Positions 8,107 to 17,455 are shown, counted from the stretch's first letter. The stretch is DNA of 64,000 nt from Janthinobacterium sp. TND4EL3 (GCF_900156175.1 NZ_FTMV01000003.1:1-64000); one strand, 5' to 3'. Translations and numbers: made by a program. Notes: a model not told the origin generated them from the sequence alone.

Positions 8107-9165
8107 ATGACTTTCTTCTCACTGCGTGCCCGCTCCGTGCTGGCCACCGTCGGCAAAATGGCCGTTTCCCTGATTCTCCTGTTGACCGCTCTGTGGGGCG
8201 CGCTGGCGCTGTGGTACCAGCTGTCCGGCGGCACGGCCGCGCAAGCCATCGGCGCGCTGCTGTGGGGCGCGCTGGGCGTGGCCAGCGTGGCGCTGTGGTG
8301 GATGCGCGGCGACGCGCGTGTGCTGCTGCCATATGCGGCCGGCTTCATCCTGCTGCTCGTGTGGTGGAGCTTCATCGCGCCCAGGCAGGAGCGCGTGTGG
8401 GCCGACGACGTGGCGCGCAATGTGACGGGCACGGTGAAGGGCAATCTGGTCACCGTGGAGAACGTGCGCAATTTCGACTGGCGCAGCGACGACGACTACA
8501 CAGTCCGGTGGGAGCCGCGCAGCTACGACCTCGACGAGCTGCGCACGGTGGACGCGGCGCTGTCGTACTGGACGGGGCCCTACATCGCGCATACGCTGAT
8601 CTCGTTCGGCTTCGCCGACGGGCGCTTTCTGACGTTTTCCATCGAGATCCGCAAGGAAAAGGGCGAGAGCTTTTCCGCCATCGGCGGCTTCTTCAAGCAT
8701 TTCGAGATGAGCCTGATCGCCGCCGACGAGCGCGACATCCTGCGCGTGCGCACGAATGCGCGCGGCGAAGACATGCATCTGTACCGCGTGATGATGCCGA
8801 AGGCGGCCATGCGCTCGCTGTTCCTGGCCTACCTGGACGAGGCGCAGGCGCTGAAGGCCCGGCCGCAGTTCTACAACACGCTGACGGCCAACTGCACCAC
8901 CATCGTCTTCGAGATGGTGCGCCGCATCGTGCCGGGCCTGCCGCTCGACTACCGGCTGATGGCCTCGGGCTACCTGGACCGCTACCTGTTCGACGTCAAG
9001 GGCCTGGTGCCTGGCCTGAGCTTCCAGCAGCTGCGCGAGGGCGGCCACGTCACGGCGCGCGCGCGGGCGGCCAACGACGACGCGGACTTTTCGCACGCGA
9101 TCCGGCGCGGCATGCCGGGCTACGATGAAGCTGGCTACCCGAAGCTGCAAATGCCCAAGCAGTAG
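8107..9165 (+). CDS. Membrane-anchored Lnb_N (DUF4105) protein
   Basis: The 352-residue protein has three N-terminal hydrophobic segments (about residues 18-95) followed by a large extracytoplasmic domain of the Lnb_N/DUF4105 type. The segment FYNTLTANCTTIVFEMV (about 255-271) carries the conserved N-C pair of that family, whose fold is related to papain-like amidases; the cysteine is the presumed nucleophile. Related proteins in Burkholderiales are annotated only as DUF4105. The ATG at 8107 is chosen because the hydrophobic N-terminus begins there. A strong GC-rich hairpin follows the stop. Substrate and biological role are not known. Confidence 0.85.
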   Translation: MTFFSLRARSVLATVGKMAVSLILLLTALWGALALWYQLSGGTAAQAIGALLWGALGVASVALWWMRGDARVLLPYAAGFILLLVWWSFIAPRQERVWADDVARNVTGTVKGNLVTVENVRNFDWRSDDDYTVRWEPRSYDLDELRTVDAALSYWTGPYIAHTLISFGFADGRFLTFSIEIRKEKGESFSAIGGFFKHFEMSLIAADERDILRVRTNARGEDMHLYRVMMPKAAMRSLFLAYLDEAQALKARPQFYNTLTANCTTIVFEMVRRIVPGLPLDYRLMASGYLDRYLFDVKGLVPGLSFQQLREGGHVTARARAANDDADFSHAIRRGMPGYDEAGYPKLQMPKQ

Positions 9166-9193
9166 CCGCCTGCTTTATACTGTCGCATATCCC

Positions 9194-9228
9194 GACCGGC
9201 CGCACATTGCGGCCGGTCTCACTTTACG
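9194..9228 (+). terminator. Hairpin terminator after the Lnb_N gene
   Basis: Perfect 10-bp arms (9194-9203 and 9209-9218) with a 5-nt loop are followed by a short T-containing tail (TCACTTT). The T-run is weak, so termination may be partial. Confidence 0.6.
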
Positions 9229-9245
9229 AATAAAGAAGGCCCGCT

Positions 9246-10508
9246 ATGCCATTTTCTTCCCTGGGTCTGATTCCCGCCCTGGTCCGCGCCGTCGAGAAGG
9301 CCGGCTATGCCGCGCCGACGGCTATCCAGGCGGCCGCCATTCCCGCCATCCTGCGCGGCAGCGACGTGCTGGGCGCCGCGCAGACGGGTTCCGGCAAGAC
9401 GGCCGCCTACGCGCTGCCGCTGTTGCAGGCACTGATGGCGCCCGCTTCCGGCCCGCGCCAGGTGCGCGCGCTGATCCTCGTGCCCACGCGCGAGCTGGCG
9501 GCGCAGGTGGGGCAGACGGTGCACGCGCTGGCCAAGCCGCTGCCCGTCAAGCTGAAGATCTCCGTGCTGTTCGGCGGCGTGTCGATCAACCCGCAGATGA
9601 TGGACTTGCGCGGCGGCGCCGACATCGTCGTCGCCACGCCGGGCCGTTTGCTGGACCTGGTGCGGCAAAATGCCGTGAAACTGGGCGGCGTGTCGCTGTT
9701 CGTGCTCGATGAGGCCGACCGCCTGCTGGACATGGGTTTCAGCGAGGAAATCAACGCCATCCTGGCGCTGCTGCCCAAGCAGCGGCAAAACCTGTTCTTT
9801 TCCGCCACCTTCCCCGACAGCGTGCAGGCGCTGGCCGACAGCCTGCTCACGGAACCCGTGCGCATCGAGGTGGCGTCCGAACCGCAGGACAAGCCCGACA
9901 TCGTGCAGCGCGCCATCACGGTCGACGTGCCGCGCCGCACGCAGCTGCTGCGCTACCTGATCCTGCAGCAGCAGTGGGAGCGCGTGCTGGTGTTCGTCGC
10001 CACCAAGTACGCGGCCGAACACGTGGCCGACAAGCTGCAGCGCGCGGGACTGCACGTGGGCGCATTCCACGGCGAATTCAGCCAGGGCACGCGCAGCCAG
10101 CTGCTGGCCGACTTCAAGGCGGGGCGCCTGCAGGTGCTGGTCGCCACCGACGTGGCCGCGCGCGGCATCGACATCGCCGGCCTGCCGGCCGTCGTCAACT
10201 ACGACTTGCCCCGTTCCGCCGTCGACTACACGCACCGCATCGGCCGCACGGGCCGCGCGGGCGAAAGCGGCACGGCCGTCAGTTTTGTCACGGCCGATAC
10301 GGAAGCGCATTTCCGCCTGATCGAAAACCGCAACGACCTGCGCATCGTGCGCGAAGTGGTGGCCGGTTTCGAGCCGACGGAACTGCCCACGCCCGTCAAC
10401 CCCGCCACGGATACGGTGAACGGCGGCGTGAAGGGCGCGCGCAAGAGCAAGAAGGACAAATTGCGCGAGGCCGCTGCCATGGCGGCGAAGGCGGCCGCAG
10501 GCAACTAA
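9246..10508 (+). CDS. DEAD-box RNA helicase, RhlE type
   Basis: This 420-residue ATP-dependent RNA helicase carries all DEAD-box motifs in order: Q motif (AAPTAIQAAAIP), motif I AQTGSGKT, PTRELAAQ, TPGRLLDL, DEAD (VLDEADRLLDMGF), SAT (FFSATFPDSV), and the C-terminal ATDVAARGIDI and HRIGRTGRAG. The short basic tail (about residues 395-420) is RhlE-like. These enzymes remodel RNA in ribosome assembly or mRNA decay. Start ATG 9246 follows AAGAAGG. A second, more strongly expressed-looking RhlE-like gene lies at 35854-37260, so the two are paralogues with possibly different conditions of use. Confidence 0.95.
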   Translation: MPFSSLGLIPALVRAVEKAGYAAPTAIQAAAIPAILRGSDVLGAAQTGSGKTAAYALPLLQALMAPASGPRQVRALILVPTRELAAQVGQTVHALAKPLPVKLKISVLFGGVSINPQMMDLRGGADIVVATPGRLLDLVRQNAVKLGGVSLFVLDEADRLLDMGFSEEINAILALLPKQRQNLFFSATFPDSVQALADSLLTEPVRIEVASEPQDKPDIVQRAITVDVPRRTQLLRYLILQQQWERVLVFVATKYAAEHVADKLQRAGLHVGAFHGEFSQGTRSQLLADFKAGRLQVLVATDVAARGIDIAGLPAVVNYDLPRSAVDYTHRIGRTGRAGESGTAVSFVTADTEAHFRLIENRNDLRIVREVVAGFEPTELPTPVNPATDTVNGGVKGARKSKKDKLREAAAMAAKAAAGN

Positions 10509-10589
10509 ATGCGCCTTATGTGCGCTGGCCGCTTGAACGGCCACGTTTCCCGGACTAAGATTGTGTTTCTATAAAGCAAGGGGACGTGC

Positions 10590-11054
10590 ATGCACAGGAT
10601 CATCATCAAACGGGCGGCCGCTGCCGCCTGCCTCGCGGCGCTGGCCGCTTGCGCCGGCATGGGCGGCAACAGGGACAAGGCCGGGATGCAGATGCCGGGC
10701 AAGACGCCGGCCGATGCGGCCGTGGCCGCCACCTGGTACAACCCGCCCAGCGAATTTCCCGGCATTTGCCTGACCCAGTTCAAGGATGGCAGCCTGCGTT
10801 TCGACGGCGGTTTTGCCTTCTACAACCCGGGCCGCTGGGCGTATGACCCGGCCACGTCCGAATTGCGCCTGGCGCTGGCGCCGACGCCGTCGCTGGAGCT
10901 GTCCCACGCGCAAATCGTGCAGCACAAGAATCTGCTGCGCATCGAGGCGGACAAGAATACGCTGATATATGCCGTGCAAGCCGACACCAGGGCCATCGGC
11001 CTGGGCGGCTTTATGTTTTACCGCGACATGCCGTGCCCGCCCCGGCGCGGATAA
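10590..11054 (+). CDS. Small outer-membrane-type lipoprotein, unknown function
   Basis: The 154-residue product starts with a basic stretch, a hydrophobic core and a lipobox LAAC (cysteine about residue 21), so it should be lipidated and probably sorted to the outer membrane. After a low-complexity linker comes a compact domain with alternating hydrophobic residues (ICLTQFKDGSLRFDGGFAFY ...), likely beta-rich. I do not recognise the family. The RhlE-like gene upstream is separated by about 80 nt, with a weak hairpin between. Confidence 0.72.
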   Translation: MHRIIIKRAAAAACLAALAACAGMGGNRDKAGMQMPGKTPADAAVAATWYNPPSEFPGICLTQFKDGSLRFDGGFAFYNPGRWAYDPATSELRLALAPTPSLELSHAQIVQHKNLLRIEADKNTLIYAVQADTRAIGLGGFMFYRDMPCPPRRG

Positions 11055-11189
11055 GTGTCCAAAAGGAATATTTAGTCGTATAATTTCAGCGCAAGCTGGC
11101 TGCCGCGCAAGACTCGCAAGACTGTCTGGCGCGGCCGATTCCCCTCCAGGCAAGCTCCGATATCGCCGTGGCGATGAGAGGACGTTCCG

Positions 11190-12056
11190 ATGGATTTGCA
11201 CGACGAGCACGGTATGCCGCTGACGGCGGTGCTGGCGGCGGACGCCGGGCAGCCGCCCGTGGCGTCGCCGCGCACCTTGCTGCTGGTCGATGACGAGCCG
11301 AATATCCTCGCTTCCCTCAAGCGCCTGCTGCGGCGCGACGGCTACCATATCCTGACGGCCGGCAGCGGCCAGGAAGGGCTGGACGTGCTGGCCAGCCATG
11401 CCGTCGACGTCATCGTGTCGGACCAGCGCATGCCCGGCATGCTGGGCGCCGACTTCCTGCGCAAGGCCAAGCTGCTGTGTCCGCAGACCATACGCATCAT
11501 GCTGTCGGGCTACACCGAGTTGCAGGCCGTCACGGACGCCGTCAACGAAGGCGCCATCTTCAAGTTCCTCACCAAGCCCTGGGAAGACCATCAACTGCGC
11601 GAGCATATCGCCGAAGCGTTCCGCCTGAAGGGCATCGACGACGACAATGTGCGCCTCAATGCGCAGTTGCGCGAGGCCAACCTGGCCCTGGCGGCGGCCA
11701 ATGCGGCCATGCAGGCGCTGGTGCGCCAGCAGCAGCACCAGATCAGCCGCGACGAGGTCAGCCTGGGCATCGCGCGCGAATTGCTGCAATTTTTACCCTT
11801 GCCCGTGATCGGGCTCGACGAGGACGGCATGATCGCCTTCATCAACGCGGCGGCGGCCAACCTGTTCGAGCGCGGTGCAGCCTTGCTGGGCAACGAAGCG
11901 GCGCTGGTGCTGCCGCAGCTGTTCGACGGGCAGGGCGCGCCCTGCCTGGCCGCCATCGACGGCCAGGCGTATGCCGTGGCCGTCCACCCCATGGGCCTGC
12001 ATTCGCGCTCGCGCGGCAGCCTGATCACCCTGAGTCGGCATGGAGCAGGCACATGA
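11190..12056 (+). CDS. Response regulator with receiver and PAS-like domains
   Basis: The 288-residue protein begins with a receiver domain (about residues 28-145): acidic pair DDEP, phosphoacceptor D78 (VSDQRMPG), and K in LTKPWED. A short coiled linker (about 150-185) leads to a PAS-like segment (IGLDEDGMIAFINAAAANLF, about 205-225). There is no DNA-binding output, so it probably relays phosphorylation to other proteins. It is the first gene of a five-gene operon joined by ATGA overlaps. Upstream, TATAAT at 11079-11084 is a possible -10 box. Confidence 0.88.
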   Translation: MDLHDEHGMPLTAVLAADAGQPPVASPRTLLLVDDEPNILASLKRLLRRDGYHILTAGSGQEGLDVLASHAVDVIVSDQRMPGMLGADFLRKAKLLCPQTIRIMLSGYTELQAVTDAVNEGAIFKFLTKPWEDHQLREHIAEAFRLKGIDDDNVRLNAQLREANLALAAANAAMQALVRQQQHQISRDEVSLGIARELLQFLPLPVIGLDEDGMIAFINAAAANLFERGAALLGNEAALVLPQLFDGQGAPCLAAIDGQAYAVAVHPMGLHSRSRGSLITLSRHGAGT

Positions 12057-12385
12057 GTAGTAGTGGACGTGAGATTTCCATTGAGCAAGCGCAGGAAGGC
12101 ATGGTGCTGGCGCAGGCGCTGAACGACACCAGCGGCGCCGTGCTGCTGGCCCAGGGCGCCATCCTGACGGCGGCGAACCTGACGGCCTTGCGCCGGCGCA
12201 ATGTGGAGCGCTGCCATGTCGTCATGGACGAGGCGCCCGACCCCGCCGCGCAGGCGCATGCCGAGCAGGAAAGGGCGCGCCGCCTGGAACGGCTGGCCGT
12301 GCTGTTCCGCGCCACGCCGCCCGGTTCCGCCGGGGCGCAGCTGCTGGCCCTGCTGCAGCGCTACCGGCAAGGGAGCAGCGCATGA
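12053..12385 (+). CDS. Small signalling-operon protein, unknown function
   Basis: The 110-residue protein starts with the ATG of an ATGA overlap with the preceding stop and ends in an ATGA with the HDOD gene, so it is translationally coupled on both sides. Its first half (ISIEQAQEGMVLAQALND ... GAVLLAQGAILTAANL) matches a short domain often fused to HD-GYP and HDOD proteins; a similar segment closes the receiver/HD-GYP-like protein two genes downstream (LEPGMTLSRDLISRDGLMLL). The second half is a charged helix. It may be a stand-alone adaptor split from an HDOD partner. No catalytic motif is visible. Confidence 0.75.
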   Translation: MSSSGREISIEQAQEGMVLAQALNDTSGAVLLAQGAILTAANLTALRRRNVERCHVVMDEAPDPAAQAHAEQERARRLERLAVLFRATPPGSAGAQLLALLQRYRQGSSA

Positions 12386-13221
12386 CACGGCTCAGTTTTG
12401 AACACATCATCCGCCAGATACAGGAACTGCCCTCGCTGCCGGTGGTCGTGCTGGAGCTGCTGTCGAGCATGGATCAGGATGACACGGACGTCCATGTGCT
12501 GGCGCAAAAGATCGAGCTGGACCAGGGCCTGGCGGCGAAGACCTTGCGCATCGCCAATTCCTCGTTCTACGGCATGCAATCGAAGGTCACCAGCATTCCG
12601 CAAGCCGTTTCCGTGCTGGGCTTTCACAGCATCCGCACCGTCGTCACGGCCTGCGCCCTGACGGGCAGCTTCACGCCCGTCAGCGGCGGCTTCGATTTCC
12701 AGGCGTTCTGGCGCCACTCGCTGGCCACGGCCATCGCCGCGCGCCTGCTGGCGCCGCACCTGCGCGTCAACCCCGAGACGGCGTTCACGGCGGGATTGCT
12801 GCACGACCTGGGCACCCTGGTGCTGGTGACGCGCTTCCCGGCCGAGCACGCGCTCGTGCGCAGCCACCGCCAGGCGCATGACTGCCAGATGGCCGAGGCC
12901 GAGCTGGCCGTCATCGGCATCGACCATGCGCAGGTGGGCAGCGCCCTGGCCGCCTACTGGAAGTTCCCCGCCACGATACAGCAGGCCGTGGCCGACCACC
13001 ACGCCATCGACCGGCTGGAAGCGGGCGGCCTGCCGCTGGCCGTGCACATGGCCAACGCCGTCGTGCTGGGGCTCGACCTGGCCGGCGCCGACGATGCGCT
13101 GGTGCCGCCCCTGTCGCCGGCGGTCTGGCGCGGCATCGCCCTCGACGAGCAGGCCTGGCTGGCGCTGCTGCGGCAAACGGAACACACCTTCGATGAAATG
13201 TCGCGGATCATGCTGGCATGA
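12382..13221 (+). CDS. HDOD domain signalling protein
   Basis: This 279-residue HDOD protein has the family opening (IIRQIQELPSLPVVVLELL) and a conserved core with the ISSFYG-like IANSSFYGMQ, VTSIPQAVSVLGF and GLLHDLGTLVL segments. HDOD domains are non-catalytic relatives of HD phosphodiesterases found in signalling operons, where they act as regulators or adaptors. Here an LLHDLG segment is retained, so part of the HD signature is still visible. It overlaps both neighbours by ATGA, implying fixed stoichiometry with the kinase and receivers. Confidence 0.9.
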   Translation: MTRLSFEHIIRQIQELPSLPVVVLELLSSMDQDDTDVHVLAQKIELDQGLAAKTLRIANSSFYGMQSKVTSIPQAVSVLGFHSIRTVVTACALTGSFTPVSGGFDFQAFWRHSLATAIAARLLAPHLRVNPETAFTAGLLHDLGTLVLVTRFPAEHALVRSHRQAHDCQMAEAELAVIGIDHAQVGSALAAYWKFPATIQQAVADHHAIDRLEAGGLPLAVHMANAVVLGLDLAGADDALVPPLSPAVWRGIALDEQAWLALLRQTEHTFDEMSRIMLA

Positions 13222-14699
13222 ACAGGACAGAGGCCATGGAAACAGAAGCAGGGCAAGCGCTGCCCGCCACGCCGGAACGCCGCCAGGGCGACACCATCGC
13301 GCTGTCGGCGTTTTTCGACGGCCATCCCGTGGCCACCTTCGCCATCAATACGGACCACGTGGTGACGCACTGGAACAGCGCCTGCGAGCAGCTGCTGGGC
13401 TTTACGGCCGCCGAGATGGTGGGCACGCGCGACCACTGGAAAGCGTTTTACCCGCAGCCGCGCGCCTGCCTGGCCGACCTGCTGGTGGCCGACGATATCG
13501 CGCTCGGTGAAAATGACCTCTACCTTGGCAAGCTCAAGCGTTCTCCCGTGATTCCCGGCGCCTACGAGGCCGAGGACTATTTTGCCGATATCGGTCCGGA
13601 CGGCCACTGGCTGCACTTCACGGCGGCGCCCCTGCGCGACCGCCAGGGGCGGCTGGTGGGCGCCATCGAAACCCTGCGCGACGTGAGCGAGCGGCGCAAT
13701 GCCGAGAGCGCGCTGCGCAAGGCGCACGACAACCTGGAACACCTGGTGGCCAAGCGCACGGCCCAGCTGGCCGAAATGAACGAGCGCCTGGCCGACGATA
13801 TCCGCCAGCGCCAGATCGCCGACCTGGAATTGCGCGAGCGCAACCTTGCCCTGACGGAATTGAACAGCAAGCTGTCGCTGGCCCAGCAAAAGCTGTTGCA
13901 GTCGGAAAAGCTGGCCTCGATCGGCCAGCTGGCCGCCGGCGTGGCGCACGAGATCAACAATCCCATCGGCTATGTGTTTTCCAATGTCGGCACCCTGGAA
14001 GGCTACCTGGACGACCTGTTCAGCATGCTCGACGCCTACGAGGACGCCGAGCCGGCCGTCGCCGACCCCGTGGTGGCGGCACGCCTGCGCGCGCTGCGCG
14101 AACAGATCGACCTCGATTTCCTGCGCACCGACATTCCGCTGCTGATGGGCGAGTCGAAGGAAGGCATTGCGCGCGTGCGCCGCATCGTGCAGGACCTGAA
14201 GGATTTTTCGCGCACGGACGCACACCAGGAATGGGTGTGGGCCGACCTGCGCCAGGGCATCAACACCACGCTCAACATCGTGAATAACGAGGTCAAGTAC
14301 AAGGCCGACGTGGTGCGCGAGTTCGGCGACATTCCCGACATCGAATGCCAGCCGTCGGAACTGAACCAGGTGATCATGAACCTGGTCGTGAACGCCGCCC
14401 ACGCCATGGGCGAGGCGCACGGACGCATCACCCTGCGCACGGGCAGCGACAATGGGGCCGAAGTGTGGATCGAGGTCGAGGACAATGGCGCCGGTATCGC
14501 GCCCGAACACCTGTCGCGCATCTTCGATCCGTTCTTTACCACCAAGGCCGTCGGCAAGGGCACGGGGCTGGGCCTGTCGCTGGCCTACACGACGGTGCAA
14601 AAACACCATGGCCGCATCGACGTGCGCAGCATTATTGGCCGCGGCACGATCTTCCGCATCACCTTGCCCGTGCGCCAGGCGCAGGCCGTCGCACCATGA
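13218..14699 (+). CDS. PAS-containing sensor histidine kinase (soluble)
   Basis: The 493-residue kinase has an N-terminal PAS domain (about residues 22-150), a coiled coil (about 155-235), an H-box with H244 in [13 protein letters not shown], and an HATPase_c domain (N box [11 protein letters not shown]1 DNGAGIAP, F box FDPFFTTK, G2 GTGLGLSL). There is no membrane segment, so the signal is cytoplasmic. It is embedded between HDOD and receiver genes by ATGA overlaps and is presumably the kinase for D78 and/or D74 of the two receivers. It is clearly paralogous to the facing kinase at 16048-17367. Confidence 0.95.
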   Translation: MNRTEAMETEAGQALPATPERRQGDTIALSAFFDGHPVATFAINTDHVVTHWNSACEQLLGFTAAEMVGTRDHWKAFYPQPRACLADLLVADDIALGENDLYLGKLKRSPVIPGAYEAEDYFADIGPDGHWLHFTAAPLRDRQGRLVGAIETLRDVSERRNAESALRKAHDNLEHLVAKRTAQLAEMNERLADDIRQRQIADLELRERNLALTELNSKLSLAQQKLLQSEKLASIGQLAAGVAHEINNPIGYVFSNVGTLEGYLDDLFSMLDAYEDAEPAVADPVVAARLRALREQIDLDFLRTDIPLLMGESKEGIARVRRIVQDLKDFSRTDAHQEWVWADLRQGINTTLNIVNNEVKYKADVVREFGDIPDIECQPSELNQVIMNLVVNAAHAMGEAHGRITLRTGSDNGAEVWIEVEDNGAGIAPEHLSRIFDPFFTTKAVGKGTGLGLSLAYTTVQKHHGRIDVRSIIGRGTIFRITLPVRQAQAVAP

Positions 14700-16051
14700 C
14701 CGAACAGGACAGCATGAGCATGAGCATGAGCACCAGTAGCAGCGCCAGCACCGCGGCCGCGCCGCCCACCATCCTGTGCGTCGACGACGAACCGAATATC
14801 CTGTCGTCGCTGCGCCGGCTGTTCCGCCCGCACGGCTACCGCGTGCTGACGGCCGACGGCGGCGCGGCCGGCCTGGCCCTGCTCGAGGCCGAGACGGTGG
14901 ACCTGGTCATTTCCGACATGCGCATGCCGCACATGGATGGCGCGCAGTTCCTGTCCCAGGTGCGCCAGCGCTGGCCCGACACCGTGCGCCTGCTGCTGAC
15001 GGGCTACGCCGACATCCAGTCCATCCTCGACGCCATCAACCAGGGCGAGATCTACCGCTACGTGACCAAGCCCTGGGACGAGAACGATATCGTGCTGGTG
15101 GTGCGCCACGCGCTGGAGCGGCGCGCGCTGGAGCAGGAAAAGCGGCGCCTGGAAGCGCTGACGGCCAGCCAGAACGTGGCGCTGCAGGCGCTCAATGCCA
15201 GCCTGGAAGCGAAGGTGGCCACGCGCACGCAGCAGCTGAAACAGTCGCATGACGAGGTGCAGGCGGCCAACGAGCGCCTGAAGGCCACGTTCGTGACGAC
15301 GATCAAGGTATTTTCCAATTTGATCGAGATGCGCGGCGGCAAGCTGGCCGGCCATGCGCGCAGGGTGGCCGAGCTGTCGCGCAAGCTGGCGCAGGCGCTG
15401 GGCCTGGAAGGGCAGGAGGCGCGCGACGTGTTCATCGCGGCCCTGCTCAAGGATATCGGCAAGCTCAGCCTGAGCGACGACGTGCTGGAATTGCCGGCCA
15501 GCGCCTGGACGGGCGAGCAGCTGGCCGCCTTCCGCAAGCATCCGCTGCGCGCGGAACAGCTGCTGATGGCGCTCGACGAACTGCGCGCCGTCTCCGTGAT
15601 CCTGCGCTCGCAGCTGGAGCGCTTCGACGGCGGCGGCTTTCCCGACGGCCTGGTGGGCCTGGCCATCCCGCTGGGCGCGCGCATCCTGGCGCTGGCGTCC
15701 GACTACGATGGCTTGCAGATCGGCGCCATGGTGCAGCGCAGCCTGCGCGCCGACGAGGCCCGCACCCTGATCTACGACAGCGTGGGCAAGCGCTATGACC
15801 CGGCCGTGGTGGCCGCGTTCCGCGGCATCATGGACGAGACGGAGCCGCCGGCGCGCGACCTGACCGTGCTGTCGGGCCAGCTGGAGCCGGGCATGACGCT
15901 GTCGCGCGACCTGATCAGCCGCGACGGCCTGATGCTGCTGGCGGCCGAACACGTGCTGACGGCCCGCGTGATCGCCCAGCTGCTCGACTTCGAAGGCAAG
16001 AATGGCGGGCGCCTGAGCATCCGCGTGTATGCGCCCGTGAAGGAAGCCTAG
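14696..16051 (+). CDS. Response regulator with decayed HD-GYP domain
   Basis: This 451-residue protein has a receiver domain (about residues 22-140, phosphoacceptor D74 in ISDMRMPHMDG), a coiled linker, an HD-GYP-like domain (about 205-375) and a small C-terminal domain. Active HD-GYP c-di-GMP phosphodiesterases need HD and HHExxDGxGYP. Here HD is K252-D253 (LLKDIGK), HHE is Q306-L307-E308, and GYP is GFP. Several metal ligands are therefore missing and the domain should not hydrolyse c-di-GMP, though it could bind it. The ATG at 14696 overlaps the kinase stop (ATGA). The stop shares CTAG with the convergent kinase gene. Confidence 0.9.
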   Translation: MTEQDSMSMSMSTSSSASTAAAPPTILCVDDEPNILSSLRRLFRPHGYRVLTADGGAAGLALLEAETVDLVISDMRMPHMDGAQFLSQVRQRWPDTVRLLLTGYADIQSILDAINQGEIYRYVTKPWDENDIVLVVRHALERRALEQEKRRLEALTASQNVALQALNASLEAKVATRTQQLKQSHDEVQAANERLKATFVTTIKVFSNLIEMRGGKLAGHARRVAELSRKLAQALGLEGQEARDVFIAALLKDIGKLSLSDDVLELPASAWTGEQLAAFRKHPLRAEQLLMALDELRAVSVILRSQLERFDGGGFPDGLVGLAIPLGARILALASDYDGLQIGAMVQRSLRADEARTLIYDSVGKRYDPAVVAAFRGIMDETEPPARDLTVLSGQLEPGMTLSRDLISRDGLMLLAAEHVLTARVIAQLLDFEGKNGGRLSIRVYAPVKEA

Positions 16052-17367
16052 GGCGCTGCCTGGGCCGCGGGCGGCGCGACGGGCAGGTGCACGGTAAAGC
16101 GCGTGCCCTGGCCCACTTCCGAGGCCACCTCGATGCGGCCGCCGTGCTTGTTGACGATGCCGTACGACAGCGACAGGCCCAGGCCCGTGCCGCTGCCCAC
16201 GGCCTTGGTGGTGAAGAACGGCTCGAAGATGCGGTTCAGGTGCTCGGGCGCGATGCCGGCGCCTGTGTCGCCGATCTCCACCCACACCCAGTCGCCCGCA
16301 TGGCCCGTGCGGATGCTGATCACGCCGTCGCTGCTGATGGCCTGGCCCGCATTGACGAGCAGGTTCATGAACACCTGGTTCAGCTGCGACGCCAGGCACA
16401 GTATCGGCGGCAGCTCGCCGTACTGCTTCTCGATGCGCGCCTTGTATTTCAATTCGTTGGCGACGATGTTCAAGGTGCTGTCCAGGCCCGCGTGCAGGCT
16501 GGCGACCTGCCAGTCCGTCTCGCCCACATGGGAAAAATCCTTCAGCGCCTGCACGATGTCGCGCACGCGCTTCAAGCCATCGAGCGATTCGCCGACCAGG
16601 TCGCCGATATCGTCCTGCAGGAAGCCCAGGTCGGCCTGCCCGCGCACCTGCTCCACGCGGGCGGCCAGGCCGGGCGCTTCGCGCAGCGCCGCTTCATACT
16701 GGGCGATGACGTCGAACAGGGTGGCGACATAGCCTTGCAGGGAACTCATGTTCGAATTGACGAAGCCGATCGGGTTGTTGATTTCGTGCGCGATGCCGGC
16801 CGCCAGCTGGCCGATCGAGGCCATCTTTTCCGATTGCAGCAGCTGGTCGTGCGCTTCCTGCAACTTGCTGATCAGTAGTTGCTGCTCCTCGCCGCGCGCC
16901 TGCAGCATCGCTTCCATGCGCTTGCGTTCGGTAATATCCGTCAGCGAACCGATCACCTCGAACGGCACGCCGTGCTCGTCGCGCACCAGGCGCAGGCTGT
17001 CGTGCATCCACAGGTAGCTGCCGTCGCGCACGCGGAAGCGGTATTCATAGGCGCGCGCGCCTTCGACGAAGATCTGCGCCAGGCTGGAAAAGATGCCGGG
17101 CGCATCGTCGGGGTGGATGTGGTCGAACCAGAAGTTGGGGTCGGCCACCATGTCCTCGGGCCGGTAGCCCAGCACGTTCAGGGCATTGTTGCTGACGAAG
17201 GTCATCTTGAAGTCGCCGCTGGGCACGGTGCAATAGATGATGGAGGGCGTGTTGTCGAGCAGGTATTGCAGGCGCACGGCCGTGGCGGCCGGGGCGCCGT
17301 CGCCAGGCGGGCCCTCGCCGTGCTTGCCTGGCTCGGGGGTGGAAAAGTCGAAATCCTCGAACTGCAT
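16048..17367 (-). CDS. PAS-containing sensor histidine kinase (soluble), second copy
   Basis: The 439-residue kinase has a PAS/PAC domain (about residues 28-155; FRVRDGSYLWMHDSLRLV is a PAC segment), a coiled coil, an H-box ([19 protein letters not shown]) and an HATPase_c domain ([35 protein letters not shown]). It lacks membrane segments. It resembles the kinase at 13218-14699 along its whole length and faces that operon, so the two kinases may feed the same receivers. The ATG at 17367 has a GAGGTG ribosome site; the open frame upstream antisense to the lipoprotein gene is not used. Confidence 0.94.
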   Translation of the reverse strand: MQFEDFDFSTPEPGKHGEGPPGDGAPAATAVRLQYLLDNTPSIIYCTVPSGDFKMTFVSNNALNVLGYRPEDMVADPNFWFDHIHPDDAPGIFSSLAQIFVEGARAYEYRFRVRDGSYLWMHDSLRLVRDEHGVPFEVIGSLTDITERKRMEAMLQARGEEQQLLISKLQEAHDQLLQSEKMASIGQLAAGIAHEINNPIGFVNSNMSSLQGYVATLFDVIAQYEAALREAPGLAARVEQVRGQADLGFLQDDIGDLVGESLDGLKRVRDIVQALKDFSHVGETDWQVASLHAGLDSTLNIVANELKYKARIEKQYGELPPILCLASQLNQVFMNLLVNAGQAISSDGVISIRTGHAGDWVWVEIGDTGAGIAPEHLNRIFEPFFTTKAVGSGTGLGLSLSYGIVNKHGGRIEVASEVGQGTRFTVHLPVAPPAAQAAP

Positions 17368-17455
17368 CGTCACACCTCGCTGCCTGCACGGCATGGCTGT
17401 CATCCTGGCTCGATTATGCCCGATTCTGCCTGCCTTGGGCTTGCCAGCGTTATCT

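Noticed and set aside
12954..14609. Open frame of about 550 codons antisense to the histidine kinase gene
   Set aside because: Same reasoning: the sense gene has an H-box and ATPase motifs, and is coupled to its neighbours by ATGA.
14585..16399. Open frame of about 600 codons antisense to the receiver/HD-GYP-like gene
   Set aside because: Shadow of a high-GC coding region, low-complexity composition, no ribosome site.
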